Shown piece by piece: positions 39,343 to 52,289 of a stretch of DNA of 64,000 bases. The notes under the pieces are model-generated. The model searched no databases, had not been told where the DNA came from, and worked only from the letters and a program-made list of their open reading frames with translations. The position numbers and the translations under genes are program-made. The stretch's first letter is position 1. Each line of letters opens with the position of its first letter. The stretch is taken from NCBI GenBank assembly GCA_026874595.1, contig CM049308.1:23586367-23650366 (forward strand), read 5' to 3'. The DNA comes from Sipunculus nudus (taxonomy: Eukaryota; Annelida; Sipuncula; Golfingiida; Sipunculidae).

Positions 39343-39699
39343 TATGGGATTCCAGTATCTAAATTTAATATCTTAATTCCATACATTGTAAGCACTTGCA
39401 TAAAAAACGTCAGTTTGGTTGGGTACAAGTACGGAAGAGTGCATACATTCATACATAAATATATTTTTTTTGGTAGTTTATATAGACTCGATTAGCTATA
39501 CCCTTGCATTGATCTCCTGGGGCGAGTTAAATCGGATTCAGTAAATCCATAGATTCAAATGATCAAACTTTAAATTAAACTGTAAAAGGGAACCAGCTAT
39601 CAGTATTCCATGCCTTTTACCTTTCAATCCTGATATACTAAATTATAGTTGCAATTGTTTGCAAATTCATATGTAATGATTGAAATAAAAAAGACCGGT

Positions 39700-40015
39700 G
39701 GTTAATTATTAATCGATTATTTCATTACCTTCTATGTTATCTTGAATAAATATTATAGAATTATACCTTAAATATTGATATTCGGTTTAACTTGAACATC
39801 ACGCTGGAAGGTCAAGGTAAGGCTCGTGTTGTTGATACTTTATCGTTGCATAAGCATTAACAATTATATTGTTTGTTGTATAGTGCCCTATCATTCTTAT
39901 ATCTCTGACATAATAAGAATAACTTTACTTGATAATATGACGTTTTTGGATGTGCACACATCATAAATTATGATCGGTTATGCAAAAATGCAATCGATTT
40001 AATCAATTATGAAAG
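39700..40015 (+). repeat. dispersed repeat with CGATT-rich ends, copy B
   Basis: This is the partner of 17869-18170. It begins near AATCGATTATTTCATTACC and ends near GCAATCGATTTAATC, in the same orientation. Confidence 0.55.
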
Positions 40016-40696
40016 AAAACTACCGCTCTTTACACAGCGCTTTACCCATAGGCCAACTGCCTATTTCGTAAGCGCTGTTTGTTATGACCTTGTATCCTGA
40101 ATCTCTACACCAGAGGGGAGCACTGTATTTTGGTCCAATCAGATGAGACCCTGTGCTGGAAGCAAAACGGTTTACCAGCCAAGCGAGGAATACACGAAGC
40201 CAATGTAGTTCATTTCGTTTTGGGTGACAGCTCATCGCCCCGGCGACCGTTTGAACAGGCCACAGGCTCAGAGAGAATTGCCCTACACGTGGTTTCTGGG
40301 CGGAGCCTGATGCCTGTCGAGTGTTTGTTGACTTGCATTTGGTTGGCTGATAGTCACATCAGCAGTTTTTAAGCAGGCAGGCCCATGTGCACCACCTGGT
40401 GTTTAAATTTATAATGAAGGGTCAAAGCAGTCAGCGGAAAAATCAGTAGCTTCTTTAGAAGCGCAAGATTTCCGCTGCCTCGGGAGCGTATACCAAACAT
40501 CGTTTAAATCGATTAAATGGCACATCACTACCGAATCCAAGTCCCAGTCCAGGTAATCCAAACGCACAGGGAAAATTTCAATATGGTGAGATCGTTAAAG
40601 ATTTATAAATTTTATAAATGACAGTATTTAACAAACTTTATTAAAGCATCGGCAACAATGAAAAAAAAAAAGAATGTTTAACATTTTCTTTTGAAG

Positions 40697-40790
40697 GATG
40701 GTTGAGAACACCGGGCATTGCACCGCGTGTTCACATCACTTTGATAGCATCTGGGACGCGATGAAGAACTTTTATTTGTTCGCTGCAAGG
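40697..40790 (+). CDS. copy 1 exon 10: VENTGHC block
   Basis: It encodes (W)MVENTGHCTACSHHFDS, then IWDAMKNFYLFAAR. The His of NTGHC is the likely catalytic histidine. It takes two bases, TG, from exon 9 to make Trp. Confidence 0.85.
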
Positions 40791-41483
40791 GTAAGCCAGT
40801 CTTATACTAATACATACTAGTATGCTTTTTATTCAAATTCTAATGTCCGAAATGAGTAGATGTTGCTTGCTTATTATTTATAATTAGAAAGAAAGCCAAG
40901 ACAGGAACCTTCACTTGCAACTGCTCTGGATTCATTTAGAGAACACCCGCATTGAATGTTTTGCATAGTTCTGATTGATTGTCATAATTGAAACTGTGAC
41001 CAGTCTATAAATGTCTTTTTTTATAATAATCAAAAGGTCACATATATTCTGTGCTGATCTGCTCTGAATAAATGCAGCTTTAGTAAATGGTAGGGGACTA
41101 TTTGAAAAAAAAAATGGTTTTGAACTTATAAATCTGTTTTTATACACATGTATAGAGTTCATGCAAATGCAGAGGAGGGTAGACCTATGTCAGTATAAAT
41201 GTATTAATCATATCTGTTCAAGCTTAAGTCATATGATTAATATCTAAATTTTCGAAAATGGTGTAGACCTTTATACGTGTATTACAGTCAAGTTAAATGT
41301 AATTTCTGTGGCACACACTTGAGGTATTTTCTATGTTCTTTAGTGTGACCTTTTCCCGTTGGTCTGTTGTGGGTCATAGTCACAATTACAAAAAAAAAAT
41401 AATATATAACTTTAACTTAAGTGGTCCTACAATGTACAAGGTCCTATTCTTAAATATTAAATAATAACATTTTTTATCTTTAG

Positions 41484-41522
41484 GATCAGCCATATCCAAC
41501 GATGACCTGGACTCATAGTGAA
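41484..41522 (+). CDS. copy 1 exon 11: 39-nt microexon
   Basis: It encodes DQPYPTMTWTHSE, phase 0 at both ends, with TTTAG before it and GTAAGT after it. Confidence 0.7.
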
Positions 41523-41696
41523 GTAAGTATTTGTAGTATACAGTTCATATATAAAGAATAAATAAGTTATAATTAAGAATAACAATTGTGTTCATGTAAG
41601 ATGTAACATAAAAAAGAAAGCTTTGCATTTACCTATAGCTTCATTAGAAATAAGTCAATTATTGAAACTAAATATTAATAATAATTAATAATTAAT

Positions 41697-41697
41697 A

Positions 41698-41752
<55 letters not shown>
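41697..41752. repeat. (AAT)n microsatellite
   Basis: About 18 AAT triplets in intron 11. Confidence 0.9.
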
Positions 41753-41756
<4 letters not shown>

Positions 41757-41907
41757 TGATAAGAAAAGAACGAGGTTACAGTAAATATTGAAAAAAAATT
41801 ACAGTATGTGCTTTGGATTATAATTTTCTAATCTTGCTCGCACACTGAGTGAGCTCTCTTCGTATTGTTACTTTGTCTGTTACAATTGCTTTGTCAATTG
41901 TATAATA

Positions 41908-41908
<1 letters not shown>

Positions 41909-41952
<44 letters not shown>
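41909..41952. repeat. (GA)n microsatellite close to the exon 12 acceptor
   Basis: A GA run of about 43 bases ends about 40 bases before exon 12 begins. Confidence 0.9.
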
Positions 41953-41956
<4 letters not shown>

Positions 41957-41991
41957 TCGGGGGATGACAATGAGTTGATAATTTATTGTAG

Positions 41992-42080
41992 ACAGCTACT
42001 GATGGCACTGTGACGGCCACCGTGAGTGAGGTGCCAGTAGCTATCAGGGCCTGGGTGGCCAACAGTATCAGCACTGTCAG
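41992..42080 (+). CDS. copy 1 exon 12
   Basis: It encodes TATDGTVTATVSEVPVA, then IRAWVANSISTV plus AG. It is part of the C-terminal beta-rich region that follows the hydrolase core in this family. Confidence 0.75.
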
Positions 42081-42419
42081 GTGACTGGACCTTCCTCTGA
42101 TGCAAAGTCACAATAACCAATCAGATTTCAGCAAACGATTTTGATCTCACAGTCATGAGCAGCTTGCGATCAAAATACTGAAGTTTGCTTAATCACGTCT
42201 TGTTTACAATAGAAGAATATAGAACGGAGAATACATTGTGTAAGGCATAAGACAATAAATATAAATATACAACGAAAACCCTTCCCTTTAATCAACAGAC
42301 AAAACAAGAATTATAATGTGAACTAATATTATAAGGTGGAATAGTTAATTCAATTTATGTTAACTTATATTGATTACATTAATAACAATGATTATTGACT
42401 TCGTCATGTTATATAAAAA

Positions 42420-42835
42420 ATAAAATTAAAAAATTGATATTATATTATATTTTATTATTATATATCATGTCATAATATCATGTTATGTTACGTAATGTTA
42501 TATTCCACATCACGTAATGTTATAAATCAAACTGTCAATAAATACTTAAGATTAAAAAATATGATCTTGTATGACATGTGAATAAATTAAATTATATTAT
42601 ATTTAACTATATTATATAACAACATATTAAACTATATTATATTATATTATATTATATTATATCAAACTATATTATATAACATTATATTCTACTATATTAT
42701 ATTATATTCAACTTTATTATATTTTGTTATATTAAACTATAATATAAAATATTATATAAAAGTATATTAAACTATATAATATTATGTTATATATTATATT
42801 ATATTATATTAAATTATATTATATTAAATTTCAAC
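42420..42835. repeat. TATAT-type AT-only satellite
   Basis: Degenerate runs of ATTAT and TATAT words over about 400 bases in intron 12. Confidence 0.75.
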
Positions 42836-42850
42836 TTAACTATCTATTAG

Positions 42851-42923
42851 ACGAGACTTCCGTCGCATGGCTGGATTGCCGCCAACAGAGACCGGGGTCG
42901 TCTGGAACGCGACCACTGTCACG
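42851..42923 (+). CDS. copy 1 exon 13
   Basis: It encodes (R)RDFRRMAGLPPTETGV, then VWNATTVT. The first base completes the AG left by exon 12. Donor GTAGGT. Confidence 0.75.
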
Positions 42924-43415
42924 GTAGGTTGGTACCAGCTGCCATAAAAACATATCTCTATTTCGTTGATTACATTTAATCAAATTACCGGTTATCTAAA
43001 TTATCGGTCAAATAAATAGGATGACTTTGATTAAATTGCGAAGGGTACTCCTCATGATTATATTTACCTGCATTTGATGATAATAACTTGAATTCATGTT
43101 TGACATCGAAAAAATGGGATACAAACAATCTTCTTCTTAATGTAAAAAAAAAAATTCTTCCGATGGGCATGGTATGAACCTATAAAAACTAGACGCAGAC
43201 ACAAAGACCGTTTAAAGTTTTTGCTAAGAGAAAAAATTTGATGGAGGGGTTTCTTCAATTAGAGTTATATGAAAACGGAACATTAATCTTTTTTAAATTT
43301 CTCAGTAACGTTCATATCATTTAGTGAAACATATGTTGTATTCAGCTGTTCCGGTTACCACATATATTTGATGAAGAAAAGTGATATTTTAAATTTTGAT
43401 TTTATATGATTGCAG

Positions 43416-43487
43416 AGGGATGACATTTTTCAATATTCTGTGACCATTCCTAAACCGTCCTCTGGCTGGCGAGCTTTCTACATTGAG
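43416..43487 (+). CDS. copy 1 exon 14
   Basis: It encodes RDDIFQYSVTIPKPS, then SGWRAFYIE, phase 0 on both sides. The following intron is 14.9 kb and is filled by the nested repeats described below. Confidence 0.75.
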
Positions 43488-44093
43488 GTTCGTGAAATCA
43501 TGTGAACACAGTATAATACTTTCACTGCTGTTTGTTGGTTGGTTAGTTAGTTTCATAGTTGGTTCCTTTTTAGGTAAGAAACTTAATTTGCTCCAAGAAG
43601 CTACGTAGTGATTTCGATGAATTTTGTGAAGGATCAGGTTAAATCCGAATTAAATTTTGGAAGTCGCCTGGATCACTCTGTGTTTGTTTATATAATAATT
43701 AAATATTCATTTGTATTAAGGATCTTTGATGCAGCCACAGAGTGTGTTAACAGTTACATAGATTCCATTGGGATTACAATGGCATGTTTCAAGTGTAGCA
43801 TAGACGTGGCTGGGTCATATCTGGCTCTCGGACGATATCAATAGTTCAGTTTATATCTTCAGGTTTTATCTTAAGATATGTTTTAATAAAAACCGGTAAC
43901 CCATGGCTGCTTGGCCTTTTACAGTCAGAGACGCCCAAGGTCTCACAATGCCATTGAACCAAAGTACCAAAAGTAACTATAATAACAAAAATGGTACCTA
44001 CAGGCAATATATATGTATATATGTATAAATATATTTATATATATTATTTAATAATTATCCCTTCGCAAAGAAGTTGCGAAGGGGATATAGTAA

Positions 44094-45255
44094 AGGCGGT
44101 TTCACACCGGATGTGTCCGAACGAATTTTACGTCCGAACGAAAATTTGCTGTACGAACATGTTCTATTTTTTGTCTTTCGCATCGGACAAGAATAGCTTC
44201 TTTTCATCTTCAACACAAAAGAGCTGGAACATTTATATGCAGGCTTTGACATTTGTACGTTACATATTTGATATATAATACTGTACAACGAAGAAATGTT
44301 GTCTCCTTGTCCACTGTTCCAGAATTATGCATTGATAAAAGAAAAATATAAAAAGAGGGATTATTTCTATATCAATTAAATTTATTTGATTTAAACAGAT
44401 ATTTATAACTTTTTTTGCTCAATGATTTTTCCATTAAAAAAAATCTCATATTACTTTTTATGAAATATGTATATTTCCTAAGGGGGGAATAATATTTTAA
44501 TCATAAGGGATTTCAATCGCCGTTTGACCACTTATTTACAATCGAGGACAAAAAAGTCCATTAAACCAGGTTAAGATATAATATTTCATGGTAAATTATA
44601 ATTGTTAATATATTATTTGCAATATATTACAGTTATTCTGTGAAAGGAGGGGGGAGGGATGATTACATTGATCATCCCCCTAGCCCCCCCCCCCCTATAT
44701 TAACGCCCCTGAATATAAGTCAGTCGTATAAGCGATATGTACACTAATAAGCAACGTTATCCAGGACTTGTTCTTTGTTACCCAACCCCTCCCCCGAAAA
44801 TAAATGTTCCGTGATAAATTATGAAAAAAATCATGAAACACTAATTTTTTCATGTGTCATTTTTATTATAACAAAAGTATTATTTTGTGTTAAAAGTTTT
44901 GCATATTAACTGAAGTTTTAAAGCTTTGGCAAGACCATTCTAAATCATATTGGTAAATTTTAAATTCAAATATAATTCAAACTAAAATAGTGATTCAAAC
45001 TTTGATTTAACCTGAAATGCAGGAGTTACAATGGAATCTGTTCTGTTGAAACAACAGGTTGCACATTTATTTTAAAGGCATGTCGAAAAGGTAATCTGGG
45101 AACAGTCAGTGGTATAAATATATTTCACCGGTGAACTCAATTATACATTCATTACACTCAGAGATAAACTTTATTATTAAATATGATTAATTACAAAATT
45201 AATTAGAAAATCAATTAACAGGTTCAAAAAAATATTCGACATTTTTCTGTATAGG

Positions 45256-45310
<55 letters not shown>

Positions 45311-45524
45311 GTGGCAATAAAGCCTATATTGTAGTGCATCCGATTTATTTCTCATGTACCTGTCCAATACGAATTTCGGAGACGACAATTCCTAGGTCGG
45401 AAACCAAAAATATAGTTCGGCTTTGGTGTGAATGAAATTTCGGATGCGACAGGATTTTAGTCGGAACGACAGAAATATTCGTTCGTGTCATATTCGTTCG
45501 GGCGCATCCGGTGTGAAACCGCCT
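44094..45524. mobile_element. PIF/Harbinger-like non-autonomous element
   Basis: The left end AGGCGGTTTCACACCGGATG has its exact reverse complement at the right end, allowing one variable base. Beyond it CCGAACGAAT is also inverted at the two ends. The flanking trinucleotide TAA occurs at 44091-44093 and 45525-45527, the duplication size and sequence typical of PIF/Harbinger. Interior 1.43 kb, no transposase; contains a (CT)n(TA)n run near 45257-45310. Confidence 0.8.
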
Positions 45525-46958
45525 TAACGCCTCCGTTCGTGCGTCCGTCCGACTTTCCGTCCGGAATTGGCTTGTGGATCGATTTCAAGCCAAACCTTTT
45601 GACCAAAACCTTCATCTTGCACATATGGCTCACCCATCCATAGATGAAGAACCCTATCGATTTTGAAGTCATGGGGTCAAAGGTCACGGCCTCAGGGCCC
45701 ACTTCTTGAAAAAGGTTGTGGACCCATTTAAAGCCAAACCGTTAGACCAAAATATTTCATCTTGCACATATAGCTCACCCACGCATCACTGTAAAAAGAA
45801 AAGGTTTTCTAAAGGGTAATAAAAAGGTTTTTATCGTGTCCAAATACAGAAACCCTTAAATGTTTTTTTTGAGAAAACCCATTTCCGAAAAACCTTTAAT
45901 AGGTTTTTTTTAAAACCCTTTAAAGGTTTTATTTAAATTACATCAAACCAAATAACCTTTATAGGGCCATGAAAAAAAAAACCCTTTTGAAAGATTTTGT
46001 TTATAGGACAAACAAGAAATCTATAGGTCATATCACGCAGTACATATTGTCTTCTAGGGTAACTGTGCATAATCTGTAAAATAAAACAAGGAAACAATAA
46101 TTTGCAGAAATCCAGATCTATTTATTTGATATTAAAACTTTACATGAGTATAACATAAACAATTGCCGCTCATGCTAATTCGACTTAAGAACAACATTCT
46201 TAGAAGTCCTACAAGATGCTGTTTTGAAATATTAAAAATCTTGCCAGACTTAACTGAAACACAAACACCTATACAAACAATTACAATATGTTTGCACATA
46301 AGATTAATCAAAAGATAACATAAATGATATATAGAAATCACAACTGAGAATTACGCTTAATAGAAAGCCCATAAAATATATCAGCACTTCATGTCACAGG
46401 ATATCCATTAAAAATTGTCTGAAAATGTAACAAATTCCTCATTACTGGTATTATTTAGGGGGATGGGGGATCGAATTAGACACTGCCTGAATTCAAACTA
46501 TAATAATTTATAAACAGATAGTAACATCAAAACTTTCTTGTATTAAAATGACATCAAAACACATATGTCTTACATGAAATGATGTATAATTTGCAGAATA
46601 GCTCGTTTTGTTATCCACTTTCTTAGCATCTTAAGTTGCAAGCCACTTTGCACATATAATAAGCCTTTTCTGTCAGATAATAAATCAAATAAAATCTTTT
46701 ATTTATCCTTGACCTATATAAGAAAATGATAATAGGTGTAAAATTGTACATTTAAAAACCAGGTTCTTGTTTCTGAATATTAGAATTTAAGATATGTTGT
46801 TCAACATATTTCATACTTTTAATAATGTGAAGACAATGCTTAAATGTAAAAAAACATATAATTCATTATATGTTATTCATGTGAAATAATTTTATGAAAC
46901 CTGGTTACTCTATCTTTTGAAACATAGTTTTTTATAATGGCTTTAAACTTTGACCCAT

Positions 46959-47335
46959 GGGTCACTGTGCTCAGCCGAAGTTGACCTTGAACGTTAAAAT
47001 ATAAAATAAAAACAAATTGAGATAAAATCTGAGAAGAAGTGGTAATATAGGCCATGATTGGTCGAAGAAACTGTTGCAAATAATATTTTTTTATCTTACC
47101 ATGTGTTTCCTAATTTTAAGAATGTATGCAGTTTGTGAATAAAGATCTATATTATTACCATGACCACTGATTGGCTTTTTGATAAGCTGTTGACAGTTCA
47201 GCAGTTTACACATTTGTTCAATTAGATTCTATTTTTTTATAAAACCAATTTGTTCTCTATTTTATCCAATGTTTACAGTTCCCATAACATTAACACTCCA
47301 TAGGTGGAAGGACTTGATGGTTGGTGTAACACCTC
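46959..47335 (+). repeat. internal duplicated segment, copy A
   Basis: It shares GGGTCACTGTGCTC, GTTGCAAATAAT, TTGTTCAAT and AACACCTCTGTAT-like blocks with 52290-52625 in the same order and orientation, with substantial divergence. Both lie inside the 11.1-kb element. Confidence 0.65.
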
Positions 47336-48869
47336 TGTATACATTTTCATTATTTTATAAAAGTTGTGCACTTGCAAATAAAACTATTGTCCAAAGTGCT
47401 CAGGTGCAGGGACAAAGTGATGACAAAGGAGGGGGGGGGGGTGATGAGGGGAGTAACAATTTCCATTGAATATACTTCTTACAGGATATAAAATTTAAGT
47501 CAAATGTGTTTACAGAAAAAAAGGTTATTTATAATAATTAAATATTTAAAAACAGGTAAAAAAAATGGAAAAAGAATCAAATCACTTTAATTCCCATTCC
47601 ATTGAAGCAGGAAAATAATGAACAAATGTTTGCACTAGATCTTCATCTTTTTAATAACATCAATTTTTTTTCAAGTTTATAAATTTTACTATGCATTCAC
47701 CGTATAACATATATATCTGAATATCTAAGTTGATTCATAATTCACAAACTGCATCAAAAGTTATAGCTTATTTGGTCAGGTAACATCACAGTATGTACAC
47801 AGATCTATTTTTATGATATATATTTCTTAAATTTGAAAAACAATAAAAATTTGAAAATAACACGATTTAGAATTCACAATTTTAAGTTGCACCTTCACTT
47901 ATCCATGATTTGGCTCACATATTATCCAAATTATGCCTACTGATGGGTTTAATAATATTTTAATTCGCTAAAATTATTTAAAAGGAGATGCCACATTACC
48001 ACAACACGACATCAACTAGATTACTCTTTGAATAATTATTTCAAGAAAAGTTTTGTACACTGGAATATAAACAGCTTCACAATTAAAGAAATACAGTTAT
48101 TGCAATACACTAGGAGAGGGGGAGGGAGAGGTGCCATAAGAATAAATGTACACCTGTGACAGCAGGGGTGATCGACTAGCGTTGCATCACTGATAAGGTT
48201 ACCCAGGCAGGGCTGATCCACCAGAAGTGGATCTCGACAATGCAAATCATTACAAAAGAGCCTCTGTAGAAAACTTCAATAACTAGTATATTTATTTTTT
48301 AAACTTTACTTTCAAATTTCAGGTTAAATTCTTATGTTTACCTGCTGTGAATATTAAATCAAATGTAAAAAAATGCAATGGTCAATGTTGGCCAAAATTT
48401 AAGGTACTAATTTTATATTTATGCCAATAACATAAAATTTAAAAAAAATCAAGTCTAATTTTAGGTATTCAATAAAATTTTTATTGAATAAAGCCATATA
48501 ACTGGAAAAAATGCTTTAGCTTCAACAATTATCATGTGAAGGGATTCAGCTTTCTTTCCCTATTGTTTTACAAAGTGCATTATGTTTTGGCCCATAAGTT
48601 TCACAAATTACATAATACTGACCTAATTTCTGGCATGTACATAGGAACTATAGATAGAAATAATTATAGTAAATATTAAGGAAAGGAAAGTGATATTAGG
48701 CAGTCCTGAAAGTGTTTAATAATAGGTTTTTAATTGAAAATTCAGGTTTTACCTTAATTTCTCGAAGGAACAAACCTGCAATGACCCAGTGTAGGGTTTG
48801 GTAGGGGGTCTTGGGAACATCTAACAGTATGCTGAATTTTTTATTCGTTGGTCTGATGGTTTCACAACA

Positions 48870-48950
48870 TGCCAGTCTAAAAGGACAGGCTGACGGACAA
48901 CGGACCATTACTGTAGCTCAGATTACTTGTAGTCAGCTGAGCTAAAAATG
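48870..48950 (+). repeat. dispersed motif ending GTCAGCTGAGCTAAA
   Basis: Related ends occur at about 51151, 51494 and 53117, each preceded by a GACGGAC or GGACAACGGA stretch and a TCAGATGACTT-like word, all in one orientation. They look like 3' ends of copies of one repeat family. Confidence 0.5.
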
Positions 48951-49021
48951 TAATATAAATATGGTTACTTAATGCAGTTGAAAATCTTAATTGTAAACTT
49001 TGAAGTAATTTAACATAAATT

Positions 49022-49423
49022 ACAATTTGACTTTTAAAATAAAATATCTCATTGATACACTCAAATGCACAACAAGCTTAAATTTAACAAGAACTAGCAT
49101 TGTATATTAATATTTGGTTCCCAAAGTCTTTGCAAACAAAATGGTCTTAAATCACAATATGAAATGTTAAGTTTTGATGCCCAGGTGTCGACTGTAGTGG
49201 TCACTTTTGTATCCTCTTTGCCAATGGCATACTTTTCTATAAACAAACATGTCTTTTGCAACCTCTGAGCGTAACTGATGCTATACCCAAAGGTTGTGAA
49301 CCATGCTGCCAGGACTAGTGAAAACTACTTTTCTGCCCCTTCAGTAACAAGTTGCTCATCCACTTTCAGCTGGAACTGGCCCTTGCTGTCTTCCTTGATG
49401 GTGGAGAAAGGTGATGTGACATC
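49022..49423 (-). pseudogene. decayed gene in 11.1-kb element: C-terminal exon
   Basis: On the minus strand a good acceptor (TTCCATTACAG) is followed by an open frame reading DVTSPFSTIKEDSKGQFQLK, then VDEQLVTEGAEK, a TAG stop at 49325-49327, and in the same frame FSLVLAAWFTTFGYSISYAQ, RLQKTCLFIEKYAIGKED and TTTVDTWASKLNIS. The frame stays open to about 49022. Coding-like sequence on both sides of the TAG suggests one substitution created it. The pattern resembles the C-terminus of an uncharacterised animal protein family I remember only by its sequence; I cannot name it. Confidence 0.5.
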
Positions 49424-51516
49424 CTGTAATGGAAATACCATAGAAATACTCAAGAGAATTATCAAAATAGCCAATAAGTGATTAAAATGGATGCTCTTAT
49501 AGCTGTAATTGTATGCTGCTTTATAATGTTTATTGTCAGTTACTTTAAATTATAATACAGCTCTAGATTGAACAGAACGAACAAGGGACCTAGGGGTCCC
49601 AGAGCTCAGCTGAAACTGACTCTGAGAACAGTGGCATAATTTCCAAGTGATTGTGTTGACTGTGCACCTTCATGGACTACATGAAAGTTGTGGGAGACTC
49701 ATAATCACATATTTGTGAAAGTTTCAGTATTTCTACTAAGTGATTTGAATATGCATGTAAAAATACACAGAGAACTTATTAAACCCTGTAAAATATAGAA
49801 TACTGGACATGGACCAAAATATAATAATAAACATTAATTCATTAGCTGGTATAAAATGCTGTAAAAAATCAAATGAGCATAAACTAAATTTGACAAGCAT
49901 GTTAAAACAAGCAAAATATGTAATAATTGCATTTGCACTGTGAAATAAATGACACTTTTGGCCTCGAATCTATATCTGGACATGTGTCCTGCATTACTTA
50001 AACTGTATACATTGCAGCTTCAGCAGGTCCACCACCCTATTTGTCACAACAGGTCACAAGCTGCTTTGTTTACCTTTTTGAATGCTCCATCGCGTAAGTT
50101 ACTCATTATATAAATATATCCTTATTCATAGCAGCCTTCAGTGATGAAAACGTCTTCCACAGATAACAGATGACTGTCACTCAGATTTATATTTAACATC
50201 TTAGTCACCCTTGGTGTCTACCTTATTCACTGAAGACATCAAATCTGAGTTTGTTCACAAAACTGGGGACCATGGGTCTTGATGCTCAGGTCAATTTGTC
50301 TATAAAAATATGTTTATGAGCTTTTCAAAATATGGGTGTCAGATATATATATAGATAACTATGATCAGTTTGAAGCCAACCTGTCTACCCATACTTGAGT
50401 TATCATTCATAAACTAATATATCAATTGATGAGTTCTGTGACTTTGAACTTTAACCTAGAGACTCGAAAATCAAGAGAAAACTTCCCCTATTGGCAAGTT
50501 TGAAATGGAAAGTTTGGCACAAAATACATCCACAATCTTTTTAAAAGTGTAGGTCATGTGACCTTGACTTCATGCGTTAGAGATTGGTGAACTATAGGTC
50601 AAATTTGAAATCCATATCCAAACTGGAGTTATCACCAGGAAACAAATTTGACAGACATACAGAAAGATGAACAGATGGACGGACAGGGTGATTAATATAG
50701 GGCATCTCCTTTCTCAAGCGGGGCCCTAATAAATACAAAGGACACAGTTGAAACCACAGTTGCGAATCTGATAGTATCAACATAATTTGGCATTCTGAAA
50801 ATAAAGGAAAAAATGCATAAAAAATACAGGTGGCACCATCAATCTTAGGAACTGAAGAAACATTCCATGACCAATAAGCATGCAAAGAATCATGGAGATC
50901 AATGCATTAGTTATTCAGAAACTGGAGCTTTTGTATCAATTTTTTCATTATTCTGGGGGGTATGTAAGAGTCCCATAGCTCAAAGGATATGGGTAACAGA
51001 GATCTAATTTCAGGTTTCTATGGAGATTTTTCATGGACCTCCCTGGATGTCAAATATAAGATTGTAGGTCCAGCAGTTACGATTTGTGCCTTATTAACGG
51101 ACGGACAAAGAGTGTTTGTTATAGTTCAGATGACTTTTAGTCAGCTGAGCTAAAGAATTGTAAAAATTATGAAAAATACAGGTTGTGCCACCAGTTTTAG
51201 GGAACTGACAAATCTAGTTGTTGTTAACATTCAAGGCAAGATTCATGGCAATCCATGAATACATTATCAATATACTGGAGGTTTTCTACCAAATTTTCTA
51301 TTATTGTGGGGAAGGGGGGGGGGGGGTAACTGCTTGAAGGAAATAGGTTGCAGTGACTTATTTTCATGTTTCCAAGAATATTTTTTATAAACCTACTTGG
51401 ATTTTAAGTAACAAGTTTCCACGATTAGCGGTTACATTTTGTAGCTGGACTGACGACGGACAATGCGCCACTCTTACACCTAAGTTGACTTTCAGTCAGC
51501 TGAGCTAAAACCTGAC

Positions 51517-51705
51517 CTGAATTGTCGGTCTTGTCCTTTTTTGTGGTGTTTCCTCATCTATACTGGTCAAGTTCTTCCTCTTTTGCCCACTCTTTCCTCA
51601 TCTCCCATACTTTGCTTTCGTGTGAGCAGCATCTGGAGTGTCAGTAAGTGGTATTCTTATTGCTTTCATCATGCTGGGAAGGGGTTCCTTCCAGGAATAT
51701 AAATA
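51517..51705 (-). pseudogene. decayed gene in 11.1-kb element: SWKEPL exon
   Basis: The exon of 63 codons starts after TGTGTAG and ends before GTCAGG. It reads YLYSWKEPLPSMMKAIRIPL, TDTPDAAHTKAKYGR, TGA, GKSGQKRKNLTSIDEETPQK and RTRPTIQ, all in one frame. CGA to TGA would explain the stop. It follows the exon at 52019-52091 in phase. The SWK, then basic, then KxKYG pattern fits the same uncharacterised family as the C-terminal exon. Confidence 0.55.
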
Positions 51706-52018
51706 CTACACAGAAATCACTCAAATAAATAATAATACTTGAACCGACTCTTCTAAATCCACCTTTTGCTAACATTTGTTTACCCTGCAGGTAATAATTC
51801 AAAATAAATAACAATTAACAAGTGAAAACAAAAACCATTCTAGTGTACCAACAGAAATATATTTGTGATTGCTTATAGTTATTATTTCCACCAACATCAC
51901 TTACTTCAGGTATCAGACTGTCATTGTCATATTTCTTTTTTAGATATGTTTTAAAATTAAAATAATTCTAAAGTATTGTACAGGCTACAACCCGTTGATC
52001 TTAACAGAAAGTACTTAC

Positions 52019-52091
52019 ATATTTTCCTATATGAGGATACTGATGTAACAGGGCAGTCATTATTCTTTTATATCCTTTCCTGAATGGGCAC
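52019..52091 (-). pseudogene. decayed gene in 11.1-kb element: CPFRKGY exon
   Basis: The 73-nt exon lies between ATCTTTTCAG and GTAAGT on the minus strand. One base plus 24 codons read CPFRKGYKRIMTALLHQYPH and IGKY, without a stop. It ends in phase 0, as the next exon requires. The RIMTALLHQYPHI segment resembles a small helical domain preceding SWK in the same family. Confidence 0.55.
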
Positions 52092-52289
52092 CTGAAAAGA
52101 TTAATATTTGATCATTAAAACATGCAACTCGAACAAAGAGGGAGTGTCTCCTGGTTCCTCTCTCCTTTTCGAGGTGAGCACCTTTATTCTTGACTGTACC
52201 ACTTCTGTTTCCAGTAAAATTCTGAATCTGCCTATATATGATACCACACATATATTACACTGGTAAGTAATTAAAATCAAGGGACCAAA

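Noticed and set aside
45787-45800. RAG/Transib recombination-signal-like terminus (CACTGTAA resembling CACTGTG)
   Set aside because: Transib-type insertion gives 5-bp duplications; the flanks here support only 2 bp (AT), and no transposase core is present.
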